From Flavobacteriales bacterium (lineage in GTDB: Bacteria; Bacteroidota; Bacteroidia; UBA10329): a stretch of 64,000 nucleotides of DNA. The position numbers and the translations under genes are program-made. The notes under the pieces were generated by a model. That model was not told the DNA's origin. It did no database searches and saw only the letters and a list, made by a program, of their open reading frames with translations. Positions 1 through 7,814 of this stretch are shown here, in pieces. Position 1 is the stretch's first letter. Each line of letters starts with the position of its first letter. The stretch lies in the NCBI GenBank assembly GCA_016124845.1, contig WGMW01000039.1, positions 1-64,000 of the forward strand, read 5' to 3'.

Positions 1-86
1 GTGTGTTTGGTAATGATGTGGCCGGCCAGTTCGAGCATCTGGTCGGGATTTGTGGGTACTACTACCCTGACATTTTTACGTGCCAT
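1..86 (-). CDS. Hypothetical protein, N-terminal fragment cut by the window edge
   Basis: An ATG on the minus strand at 86 opens a frame that stays open to the window edge. It begins MARKNVRVVVPTNPDQMLEL and continues for 28 complete codons. The start is basic, followed by a short hydrophobic strand, with no signal peptide. I do not recognise the family for certain, although short cytoplasmic Bacteroidetes proteins with a similar opening exist. It is listed because the frame is open and the codon use looks coding; its real length lies outside the window. Confidence 0.5.
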   Translation of the reverse strand, partial: MARKNVRVVVPTNPDQMLELAGHIITKH

Positions 87-177
87 GATTTCTACATTTT
101 AATGAAACTGAACGAAGGATAAATCCTCGGCAAGGAACTTCCTTGCGCCAGTTTAAACGTCAGGATGTTGAAGATCC

Positions 178-590
178 GTATGTAGCTTGTGAAAATTTCA
201 GCATAAAAACCCGATATTTTGTTCAATGGATTGATTATCAATCAACTAAAATTCAACATGTATGCCCGAATGTTCAACATTCCATTTCAGATGTTGAACA
301 TTGGAAAACCAAAGTCGGACATTGGTATTCAATTGTTGAAGATGTGGATTCTCAGCGGGTGCCTCCCATTTTCAATGTGCAGCATTGGTAATGCAGACCA
401 GGACTTTGGAATACCGACCTTGCACATCGGTATTCGCAACCGCTACTCCGATATTCCAAGGTTGTGGTCCAAACGCAAATGTTCAATATCGGTATTCCGA
501 TCCGCTACTTTGGTCTTTCAAACTCCTGCATTGGTATTGCCATGCGGCACGTTGGAATACCCAAGAGGTCTGTGGAAATACTAATGTTGG
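178..590. repeat. Degenerate 21-base periodic repeat region, not a real gene
   Basis: Short words such as gttgaacattgg, ttcaacat and tcggtattc recur about every 21 bases. In one plus frame (143-391) this gives a seven-residue periodicity with V(Q/E/G)H at matching positions, for example VQHSISD, VEHWKTK, VGHWYSI. Further right the same type of period continues in other frames (PCTSVFA, TATPIFQ). The units are heavily diverged and the frame shifts, so this reads as a decaying minisatellite-like array rather than a protein. No signal, domain or ribosome-binding context supports translation. Confidence 0.55.
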
Positions 591-643
591 GGACATAATA
601 AAAAGTCAAGCGCGGCATAATTAACCGCGCTTGAGCTTAATTG

Positions 644-1459
644 TCACCAAGCAAGTTTGTATCGAGATTTAACCCGCTCAAGTTCTTTATGAACTTCTCC
701 ATAATTATGTGGCGCTGACACTCGCTTTCTTGCTGCCAAATCAATACAAAAGCAATGTTCGGCTGAAACCCGATATTCTTCATCTTGATAATGAGCGATC
801 AACAACTCTTTAAGAAAGAAAGCTGCCAGTTTTCTTCTTGATTCATTGAGCAATGCGTCTTTATAAATAAGAACACAGGCTCCACCAATGATTTTCTCAC
901 CATCTGATTCCGCTTTAAAGATGTAATCTGGATTCATGACAATTTTAAAATCATCTATAACCAAGAAGCGTCTTCCTCTTTTAGAGGGAACCGCTTTCTT
1001 ATTTTGGAGCACACCAAAATTGATTGGACTTAGCCGAACAAACTCATCAATTGCATTGATGTTTGCGTTTACCCTACCTTTCGCCTTGCCTTGCTTGGTA
1101 ACTAACTCTGCTTTCAAGTCGTTTATTTTTATCAACGCAGATGAATGGTTACCGTTCCTTAGTGAACTTCTCATTGCTCCAGACGCAGCAGAATAGTACG
1201 GTGGAAACCCATTTGTATTATACTCTGGATGTTTTTGGCGAAGCACGGCTTGTTCCAAGGTATTTGGACTCAATGTATCAACACGCAATAGGTCTTTGTA
1301 ATCTACTGTGTATGCCACACCGGCTCTTGATTCACCTATCGAAGGAGCAATAGCGGATGAGCTTATTGCGAACCCTTCGACTTCTTCTGTATTCCTGCTT
1401 TTTAATTCAGCTTCCTTTAGCTGACTTTGTTTAATTCTATAATGGTCTTTAGACGCCAT
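644..1459 (-). CDS. Hypothetical protein, 271 aa
   Basis: This is an intact frame starting at ATG 1459, with no signal peptide or membrane segment. The first 40 residues are charged and look flexible. The C-terminal half (about 150-271) appears folded: a strand-rich stretch with NPDYIF and GEKIIGGACVLIYKD, a helix, then AEHCFCIDLAARKRV. The pattern 'bad-start-strand / GxKxxGxxKLxFxK / helix / CxxxDV' reminds me of a loose group of short hypothetical proteins of mobile regions, sometimes suspected to be PD-(D/E)xK-like, but I cannot demonstrate catalytic residues. It sits alone between a decayed repeat and a candidate small RNA, which suggests an accessory gene. The function is unknown. Confidence 0.6.
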   Translation of the reverse strand: MASKDHYRIKQSQLKEAELKSRNTEEVEGFAISSSAIAPSIGESRAGVAYTVDYKDLLRVDTLSPNTLEQAVLRQKHPEYNTNGFPPYYSAASGAMRSSLRNGNHSSALIKINDLKAELVTKQGKAKGRVNANINAIDEFVRLSPINFGVLQNKKAVPSKRGRRFLVIDDFKIVMNPDYIFKAESDGEKIIGGACVLIYKDALLNESRRKLAAFFLKELLIAHYQDEEYRVSAEHCFCIDLAARKRVSAPHNYGEVHKELERVKSRYKLAW

Positions 1460-1643
1460 TTTGATGTAATTAGATTATACACTTCTTCGGAATACCAATA
1501 TTTTCAACCTCGAGTGAATCCGATCCAATCGGATAATTTCTCTGGTATTTGAATACAATTCTCGAAGAGCCCCACCAGCCAAAGGATTCGGAGGTTATTA
1601 AAAACCAGCTAGTGAAAAAAATAAGGACAGTTGGTCAAAATTG

Positions 1644-1675
1644 TTTGGCAGTCAATTATCCGCCTTATACTTTAG
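1644..1675 (+). promoter_or_regulatory. Bacteroidetes-type promoter for the candidate small RNA
   Basis: TTTG at 1644-1647 is followed, after 20 bases, by TACTTTAG at 1668-1675. This is one mismatch from the Bacteroidetes -33/-7 consensus TTTG...TAnnTTTG. Transcription would begin a few bases downstream, near 1679-1683, exactly where the first stem of the candidate RNA opens. Confidence 0.5.
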
Positions 1676-1678
1676 ACC

Positions 1679-1790
1679 CCTGAAAGCTTTATGACATAAG
1701 GGTGGAAAGCCCTTACTGATATTTACCCGGCCAAAGGAAATTATTGCTTTCAGGAAGGCTCTTACTGTCGGTGGGAGCCTTTATTTATTT
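1679..1790 (+). ncRNA. Candidate structured small RNA ending in an intrinsic terminator
   Basis: A perfect 9-bp stem (CCTGAAAGC at 1679-1687 with GCTTTCAGG at 1746-1754) encloses an internal hairpin (TAAGGG at 1697-1702 with CCCTTA at 1710-1715, loop TGGAAAG) and a large asymmetric single-stranded region. It is followed at once by a terminator hairpin (AAGGCTC/GAGCCTT, 1755-1781) and a T-rich tail. A promoter lies just upstream and no open frame of note lies inside. Promoter, structure and terminator in about 150 bases define a free-standing RNA gene of roughly 110 nt. The closing stem with a wide internal bulge and the length suggest the 6S-like RNA described from Flavobacteria as one possibility; I cannot confirm that from memory of the consensus. 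Confidence 0.5.
1755..1790 (+). terminator. Intrinsic terminator of the candidate small RNA
   Basis: AAGGCTC (1755-1761) pairs with GAGCCTT (1775-1781) across a 13-base loop and is followed by TTATTTATTTTGTTTTT. There is no protein gene directly upstream on this strand, which supports a separate short transcript. Confidence 0.55.
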
Positions 1791-2186
1791 TGTTTTTCCT
1801 TGTAATGACTTTGTTCGGTTCAAATTTCGAGTGAAAACCCAACCATGTCAACTCTAAAGAATCAACAATCGGCCATAGTTCTTAACATCGGCTTCATTTC
1901 AGTCACGTTGATAAAAAAGGAAAACGCCTAAAACCCTTGCTATTACAGCATTTGCGCTTTTCGATAGTTACTATTATCGCAAAGAGATTGCGTAATGTGA
2001 CAGAGAATTCATGATAAATTCATGAAGATTCGTTTATAAGAGGTGCTTATCGTCTAATATCAGTTACTGTTCTATTTTATCCATAGATTGATACCGAAGT
2101 TTTTACTTTTTCATCTATTCGAACAAATCCTCCATTAAGGTAATCCACTGAACATATTGCATGGGTCGCTGAATTACCTTTAGCCC

Positions 2187-3974
2187 ATGCGCTCCCTCCT
2201 ACTCACCGTCCTTTTGGGTTGCTCGCAGTTGGTCCAGGCCCAATGGCAATGGGATTCGCTGCCACCCAACATCTATCCCGATAGTCTGCATGCCCCCTTC
2301 ATCTTGGGCGTGGCCTCCAACGAACCTTCGGCCAATGAGGTGAGCATTTGGAGCTTTGCCCAGCCACCGGGCGGCCTGGTGAACTATGAGATGGCCACCG
2401 ATTCGCTGTTCTCCAACATGGTTACAAGCGGGCAGTTGCTTTCAGCCGATACGGGCGGGTTCACGGTTCAGACCCGCATTGGCGGCCTGCAACCCGACAC
2501 GTATTACTGGTACCGCTTTTCGCAGAACGGCCAGTTTTCGGTCACGGGAAGAACACGCACCCTCCCCACCCAGACCGACCGCCTGAGGTTTGCGGTCACC
2601 TCGTGCAGCAGCGTCTGGTCGGGTTACTTCAACGCCTACAGGCGCATGGCGCAGCGCACCGACCTGAACGCGGTGATCCACCTCGGAGATTTCATCTACG
2701 ACTTTGTGGACCCCGATGAACGCGAACGCGTGCCTGTTCCCGAACCCATTGACGTTGCCTGCGGGTTGGACGAAAGGCGCAAACGCTATTTCTACTACAT
2801 GCTCGACCCCGACCAGCGCTTGGTACGGCAACAGCATCCGTTCATTCAGATATGGGACAACCATGACGTGGAACTTTCCGAGACGCCATCTGGAAGGTCC
2901 ACCTGCTACGATGCCTTCAGGGAATGGACGGCCATGCCGGTGTTCGATACGCAGGATTCGGCACGCCTTTACCGCAAGATAAGCCTTGGGCCGCTGGCCG
3001 ATCTTTTTATGATCGATACCGACCATCAGTTCATTGAAGATAGCATTGCTCCCAATGAGACCAGTTATTTGGGTACGGAGCAGTTCAACTGGCTGCTGAA
3101 CGAACTCGACCAATCCACGGCCAAATGGAAACTGGTGGCCAACCAGAAGATGTTCGCACCTTTTTCCATTCAGGGGTTGGAACAGTTCATCCCCAATGCT
3201 CCTACTGACGGACATCTCACAAACTCAGCGTGGGATGGGCATCCGCTTGAACGCCAAATGCTGTTGCAACACTTGGCCGATAACCAGATAGATAACGTGA
3301 TGCTGCTTTCGGGCGACATGCATTTCTCCCTCAACTCCGACCTTCCGATAGACCCGTTTGATTCGCTGAGCTATGACCCGGAGACCGGAGGGGGTTCCAT
3401 GGCGGTGGAATTCCTTCCTACCAGCATCAGTCGTGGCAACTTGGACGAGAAACCGGGTATTGATTCGGCCACGGCCGCATTCTTTGCCATGATTACGGAC
3501 AATATCAACCCGCATCACATATACACGCAACTTACAGAGAACGGCTATGGCATCATCGACCTGAACTCGGACAGCATCACAGCCGACATCTGGTTCAGCA
3601 AGATCCGTTGGTACACGGAAATGGAGGAGCTTGCCTCGCACATGGTACTGAAGGATGGCGAGAACCATTGGAGCCGCAATTCTCCCAATGGCATTGCCGA
3701 AAAGGAAATGACCTCGTTACAAACATTGGTCTATCCCAATCCTGCCACAGACCAAGTGACGCTTGAGTGTCTTAACCCCGAACGCCTCACTTACACCATC
3801 ACTATCATGGATGCCAGCGGACGACCTGTCCGAACGCTTCCCATGCAAGGATCAAGAATGCAGGTGAACACTTCCTTGTGGCCAAGTGGCATGTACTTCT
3901 ATCATCTTACTGCTAACGGCAGGAACAGTAACTATCGACAGGCAACAGGCAGGTTTGTGGTTGAACATCACTAA
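2187..3974 (+). CDS. Secreted PhoD-like metallophosphatase with type A T9SS sorting domain, 595 aa
   Basis: A signal peptide (residues 1-19, ending LVQAQ) is followed by a PhoD-type N-terminal beta domain (about 35-128, with VASNEPSANEVSIW) and a metallophosphatase domain. Metal-site motifs are HLGDFIYD (165-172), WDNHD (223-227) and SGDMH (375-379), the arrangement of PhoD-like alkaline phosphatases/phosphodiesterases. The last 80 residues start with VYPNPATDQ and end in a short strand-rich domain, the type A sorting signal of the type IX secretion system, so the enzyme should be exported across the outer membrane and anchored or released. It likely frees phosphate from organic esters outside the cell. 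The exact substrate is not visible. It stands as a single gene just before an S41 peptidase. Confidence 0.9.
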   Translation: MRSLLLTVLLGCSQLVQAQWQWDSLPPNIYPDSLHAPFILGVASNEPSANEVSIWSFAQPPGGLVNYEMATDSLFSNMVTSGQLLSADTGGFTVQTRIGGLQPDTYYWYRFSQNGQFSVTGRTRTLPTQTDRLRFAVTSCSSVWSGYFNAYRRMAQRTDLNAVIHLGDFIYDFVDPDERERVPVPEPIDVACGLDERRKRYFYYMLDPDQRLVRQQHPFIQIWDNHDVELSETPSGRSTCYDAFREWTAMPVFDTQDSARLYRKISLGPLADLFMIDTDHQFIEDSIAPNETSYLGTEQFNWLLNELDQSTAKWKLVANQKMFAPFSIQGLEQFIPNAPTDGHLTNSAWDGHPLERQMLLQHLADNQIDNVMLLSGDMHFSLNSDLPIDPFDSLSYDPETGGGSMAVEFLPTSISRGNLDEKPGIDSATAAFFAMITDNINPHHIYTQLTENGYGIIDLNSDSITADIWFSKIRWYTEMEELASHMVLKDGENHWSRNSPNGIAEKEMTSLQTLVYPNPATDQVTLECLNPERLTYTITIMDASGRPVRTLPMQGSRMQVNTSLWPSGMYFYHLTANGRNSNYRQATGRFVVEHH

Positions 3975-4004
3975 TTCTTCGCTCCTATTTATATTCGCCT
4001 GAGT

Positions 4005-5351
4005 ATGAGATGTCAACTGTTGACGATTTTATTGTTTGTATCCAATTTGCTCAGCGGGCAAACAATCGACTCGAAGAAAGCACTTGAAGACCTTCGGTTA
4101 TTAAAGCATTCGATTGAGATCTACAACCCAGCACTTTCTCATTACACACCTGATTTTGGCGCTCAGGCAGATGACTTACTTCAGGAAATTGGTTCTGCTG
4201 AGCTGAGTGCTGAAGAGTATTTTCAATTTGTCAGTCGATTATGCGCCTTAAGCAATGAAGGACACTTCTTGATGGGCAGCTGGAGCGATACTGTTCATTC
4301 AGGTTTTCTTCAGAACAGATTCCGCTATCTGCCACTGTCCATTAAAATTGCTTCGGATGGCGTGATTGTTTGGAGCGATTACTCAAATGAACAGCAACTG
4401 AAGCGTGGTGACCGCATCATCGCCATCAATGGGTTGGCGATGGACAGCATCCTCAATGCGATTTGGATCTGCTTACCGACCGATGGAAGAATTACAACCT
4501 ACGCAGATAGAAATATCGAACTTGGATTCTCATGGATGTATTACCTATTGGTGGATCAACCTGACAAATTCACCTTCAGTATTGGTACTGAAGAGATGTC
4601 CGCCCGTAGTGTGACATTATCGGCCATTAACCGCGATCAACAGCAAGACAACTATAAAAGGTACTGCACAATACAGGCACAGACTGATGAACCGGAATCA
4701 TTTTACGTACTGCGTTTCGATGGTACTACAGCGTATCTCAAGTTTCCAACATTTGACCGAGGCGAAATGGAGAAATACCACATCCAGCCTAAAAAGTTGT
4801 ATGCCGAGTTATTTAGAGAATTTAGGGAGAAACATATCACGAATCTCGTATTGGATCTTCGAGGAAATACAGGAGGCAGAAATGAGTTTGCGGATGCTAT
4901 GGTGCCATACATCCTGAAACACAACCACGATGTAAAACTGTTGAAGACCACTGTTTCGTGGAGTGGCAAAAAGAAGACATACAAACTCCCTAAAGTATCA
5001 AAGTGGTTGTTTGACGGAAGTATCTATGTTCTTGTAGATGGTAGAACTTATTCCGCGGGAAGTACACTTGCCCGTTACTTGAAAGAGTTTGGCCAAGCCA
5101 CCATAATTGGCGAAGAGACCGGAACACGATATGAAGGTTTTGCCGCAGGTTCCACGCAGTATGTCAGACTTACCAATTCAGGAATCCGGATAGGCATACC
5201 ACGCTATCTCATTCAGTTTCCACCATCCACGGTTCAGCCAACCTCTAATCAAGGTGTACTACCCGATTATCCTGTAAAATACACTGCAACGGACCTCTTG
5301 GACCAAAGAGATTTACATATTATGGAAGCGAAAAGGCTGATCGGTATGTGA
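4005..5351 (+). CDS. Secreted S41-family peptidase, 448 aa
   Basis: A signal peptide (1-19, LLSGQ) precedes a helical N-terminal region (about 20-100), a PDZ-like segment (about 110-150, GDRIIAINGLAMDSI) and a C-terminal-processing-peptidase fold. The core signature LVLDLRGNTGGR is near residues 280-291. The nucleophile is Ser350 in TYSAGS, and EETGTRYEG follows where the family often has a substrate-positioning loop. The general-base Lys expected about 25 residues further on is not obvious, as in several Bacteroidetes S41 members. It probably cleaves unfolded or C-terminal peptides in the periplasm or outside. It starts 30 bases after the phosphatase gene, with TATATTCG just upstream as a possible -7 element. 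Confidence 0.85.
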   Translation: MRCQLLTILLFVSNLLSGQTIDSKKALEDLRLLKHSIEIYNPALSHYTPDFGAQADDLLQEIGSAELSAEEYFQFVSRLCALSNEGHFLMGSWSDTVHSGFLQNRFRYLPLSIKIASDGVIVWSDYSNEQQLKRGDRIIAINGLAMDSILNAIWICLPTDGRITTYADRNIELGFSWMYYLLVDQPDKFTFSIGTEEMSARSVTLSAINRDQQQDNYKRYCTIQAQTDEPESFYVLRFDGTTAYLKFPTFDRGEMEKYHIQPKKLYAELFREFREKHITNLVLDLRGNTGGRNEFADAMVPYILKHNHDVKLLKTTVSWSGKKKTYKLPKVSKWLFDGSIYVLVDGRTYSAGSTLARYLKEFGQATIIGEETGTRYEGFAAGSTQYVRLTNSGIRIGIPRYLIQFPPSTVQPTSNQGVLPDYPVKYTATDLLDQRDLHIMEAKRLIGM

Positions 5352-5408
5352 AGGTCTGAATGGTAAGTCACACTTTGGTTGTCTTACTTTTACCCAAAAC
5401 CCACAACC

Positions 5409-6563
5409 ATGGTCAGATTTATTGAAGAAGTGATCGGCAAGTTCGGAGGACGGTACTTCGGCAGCGAACAGGAGAAACAGGCGCAACTGCATACCAAAGA
5501 CATTCTGGACCAATACTGCCACACTACTGAACTGATGCCGTTCGAATCGGCATTGGAGGCGCATTTCCAATCATTGAAGTGGTTCTGTCTGGTGTATGTG
5601 TTGGCCTTAGTGGTATTTCATTATACGGTAACGGGTGCGGCCATTATTGCCGTGCTCAATGCCGTTTTCTTCATTGGGCATTTCGTTACTTACCGCCATT
5701 GGCTCGATTTCCTCTTTCCGAAAAAGACCTCGCACAACGTCATCGGCAATATTGAACCACTGGATGAAGTGCGTTCCACGCTCATTATCGCAGGCCATAT
5801 CGATAGTGTGAAGGAGTTCAAATGGTGGTACCGACTGAAGCATGCGGGTGCCGTGCTTTCCGTGGTGGCGGGTGTTCTCTTCCCGCTACAGGCGGTATTC
5901 CTCATTGTGGCTTCCTTTTTCGGTGGCGAATGGACCACCTACGGTTGGTGGTTCTTCGTGGTGGCCTCTCCTATCCTACTCGTCTATTTCGACATGCATG
6001 GCAAAGAGGTGGTGCATGGCGCCAACGACAACCTGACGGGCGTGGCCATGACCGTGGAAATGGCCAAGGTCTTCTCCGATCAGAAACTGCAACACACCCG
6101 CATCCGCTGCATCAGTTTCGGTTCGGAAGAGGCCGGACTACGTGGGGCGTTCGCCTACGGCAAGATGCATAAACAACAGTTGTTGGATGAGAACGCGCTG
6201 CTGATCAACATAGACACCATCAAGGATCTGGAGCATTTGGCCATCGGTACGCGAGAGACGAACACGCTTGTGACCTTCGATGCGGAGCATATTGCCCAGA
6301 TGGAACGCTCCTTTGATGCCATGGGCGTTGCGGTGAAGAAACTTCCTATTGATGTGGGCGCGTCCGATGCCTCTGCCTTCCGTATTCTCGGACTGCCAGC
6401 CTTGAGCATCATCGGTATGCGCACCGATACCCTTGACCCTACCTACCACACCCGCCTCGATAACCTCGAATACCTTGATGGTACGGCCATGGAGGCCATG
6501 AAGAAGGTGCTGGTGCATTTCGTACAGGAGTGGGATGAGGAACGGAAGACCACAACCGAATGA
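5409..6563 (+). CDS. Membrane-bound M28-family zinc peptidase, 384 aa
   Basis: The M28 motifs run in order: AGHIDS (His ligand), GANDNLTG (bridging Asp), SEEAGLRG (catalytic Glu plus ligand Glu), NIDTI (Asp) and YHTRLDN (His). Two pairs of hydrophobic segments (about 57-95 and 155-205 of this product) are inserted before the bridging-Asp motif, so the protein is probably a membrane-tethered aminopeptidase. The frame is open from a TTG at 5379, but a -7-like TACTTTTA lies at 5386-5393, inside that extension. I therefore choose ATG 5409. Substrate preference cannot be read. Confidence 0.82.
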   Translation: MVRFIEEVIGKFGGRYFGSEQEKQAQLHTKDILDQYCHTTELMPFESALEAHFQSLKWFCLVYVLALVVFHYTVTGAAIIAVLNAVFFIGHFVTYRHWLDFLFPKKTSHNVIGNIEPLDEVRSTLIIAGHIDSVKEFKWWYRLKHAGAVLSVVAGVLFPLQAVFLIVASFFGGEWTTYGWWFFVVASPILLVYFDMHGKEVVHGANDNLTGVAMTVEMAKVFSDQKLQHTRIRCISFGSEEAGLRGAFAYGKMHKQQLLDENALLINIDTIKDLEHLAIGTRETNTLVTFDAEHIAQMERSFDAMGVAVKKLPIDVGASDASAFRILGLPALSIIGMRTDTLDPTYHTRLDNLEYLDGTAMEAMKKVLVHFVQEWDEERKTTTE

Positions 6564-6687
6564 AGGATCCCTCGATCTTTCGGTTTTCTGAATAAATGGA
6601 TTGATTTCAATCATTTCTTCCAATATCGAAAGTCAACGTTTTAGGTTATGCGTCATTGCATCTTCGTGGCATTCAACACATAAAGAC

Positions 6688-7137
6688 ATGAACAATCGAT
6701 TGCACTCTTTGGTAAACCTGCCGCTGGCAGGTTTTCTTATGCTGGCCCTGTCAATTACTGGTTGCAACCAGAACGACAAGGACGACCCGACCACGCGACA
6801 ACCACTTATTACGGCCATCATTATCAGCGGAGGCAACCCTGTTGAAATAACCACTTTCGGTGTAACGGTGATGGATCCGGCCAATTCGGGTCAGCCAATT
6901 TTGGATGCGGTGGTGAAAGTAAATGCCCTCAACCTTGCGGGTACAGGAGATGGCACCTACACCTACGTAGATACCGATACTCCGATTGCTGCCGGTGGTA
7001 TTGTGGCGCTTTCCGTCAATGTGGATGGAGAAGACTACGGTGTGTCGAGCGTGATGCCCGAAGATGGCCATGACAGTTATTTGGAGATACCGAGTGCTTA
7101 CGCAGGTTCCTCCTTACATATTGCAAATAATCCTTGA
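6688..7137 (+). CDS. Small lipoprotein, copy 1 of a tandem pair, 149 aa
   Basis: I start this gene at ATG 6688, where a basic n-region, a hydrophobic stretch (NLPLAGFLMLALS) and lipobox ITGC form a lipoprotein signal. The longer upstream frame runs through the leader shared with copy 2. After the Cys comes a charged linker (NDKDDPTT) and one domain of about 120 residues rich in strands and small residues, ending SSLHIANNP. It looks like a single immunoglobulin- or carboxypeptidase-regulatory-like beta-sandwich, but I recognise no named family. It is probably outer-membrane or periplasm anchored. Copy 2 follows 101 bases downstream. Confidence 0.7.
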   Translation: MNNRLHSLVNLPLAGFLMLALSITGCNQNDKDDPTTRQPLITAIIISGGNPVEITTFGVTVMDPANSGQPILDAVVKVNALNLAGTGDGTYTYVDTDTPIAAGGIVALSVNVDGEDYGVSSVMPEDGHDSYLEIPSAYAGSSLHIANNP

Positions 7138-7238
7138 GTATTGAACAGAGGAATTGACTTCAATCATTTCTTCCAATAGCCCAAGTCAACGTTTTAGGTT
7201 ATGCATCAAAGCATCTTCGTGGTGTAAAACATTGGATC

Positions 7239-7697
7239 ATGAAAATCAAATCACTCTCTTTGGTAAACCTTCCGCTTGTAGGTTTTCTAATTCTGACCCT
7301 ATCAATTGCTGGTTGCAACAAGGATGACAAGGATGACAAGGATGACCCGACCACTGGTCAGCCACTTATCACGGCCATCATTCTAAGTGGAGGAAATCCT
7401 ATTGACATCTCTACCTATACTGTTTCGGTTGTTGACCCGTCCAGATCAGGTCAAGGAATTTTGGATGCCGTTGTAACGGTGAATGCGATAGTTCTTTCGG
7501 GCAATGGAAGTGGCGGTTACTCGTACGTTGATCACGATACTCCCATTCAGGAAGGAGGAACTGTGGCGCTTTCCGTCAGTGTAAACGGAACAGCCTATAC
7601 CGCCACGGGTACAATGCCGGCCAACGGTCAATCTTCAGATCTGGCAATAGATGGGGCTTACACCGGATCTACGTTGCATATTGAGAACAACCCTTGA
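7239..7697 (+). CDS. Small lipoprotein, copy 2 of a tandem pair, 152 aa
   Basis: This paralogue of the preceding gene has the same signal (NLPLVGFLILTLS, lipobox IAGC), the same beta-rich domain and the same ending (TLHIENNP). The linker after the Cys is longer because a 9-base unit (GATGACAAG) is repeated three times, giving DDKDDKDD, a likely slippage expansion. The most conserved stretch between copies is QPLITAII.SGGNP; later loops have drifted, so the duplication is not very recent. The function is unknown. Both copies keep intact frames, which suggests both are used. Confidence 0.72.
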   Translation: MKIKSLSLVNLPLVGFLILTLSIAGCNKDDKDDKDDPTTGQPLITAIILSGGNPIDISTYTVSVVDPSRSGQGILDAVVTVNAIVLSGNGSGGYSYVDHDTPIQEGGTVALSVSVNGTAYTATGTMPANGQSSDLAIDGAYTGSTLHIENNP

Positions 7698-7783
7698 CCT
7701 GAGGATAGAAGTATCATGTGGTTTTCGTCTTTGGTCGGTTAAAAACTTTCGAATCCGTCAATTAACACCTTTAAGGGAAGAAA

Positions 7784-7791
7784 TACCTTTG
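7784..7791 (+). promoter_or_regulatory. -7 promoter element upstream of the PLP synthase gene
   Basis: TACCTTTG is an exact match to the Bacteroidetes -7 consensus TAnnTTTG, 23 bases before ATG 7815. A good -33 TTG at the right spacing is not obvious, so only half of the promoter is supported. Confidence 0.45.
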
Positions 7792-7814
7792 CCCCGACCA
7801 TTAGACTCAACCAG

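Larger units (their letters stand above)
6601..7697 (+). repeat. Tandem duplication of a lipoprotein gene with its leader
   Basis: Two units repeat with an offset of about 553 bases. Similarity begins well upstream of each start codon: TTCAATCATTTCTTCCAATA followed by AGTCAACGTTTTAGGTTATGC at about 6608-6652 and 7161-7205. It continues through the whole coding region. The conserved 85-87-base leader in both copies suggests that the promoter or a 5' control element was duplicated together with the gene. Confidence 0.85.

Noticed and set aside
178-590. CRISPR array
   Set aside because: Units are contiguous at 21 bases with no spacers and no identical repeats, and no cas gene is nearby.
143-624. 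Overlapping plus-strand frames of 79-121 codons
   Set aside because: They arise from the 21-base periodic sequence, change frame from unit to unit, and have no domain or start context.
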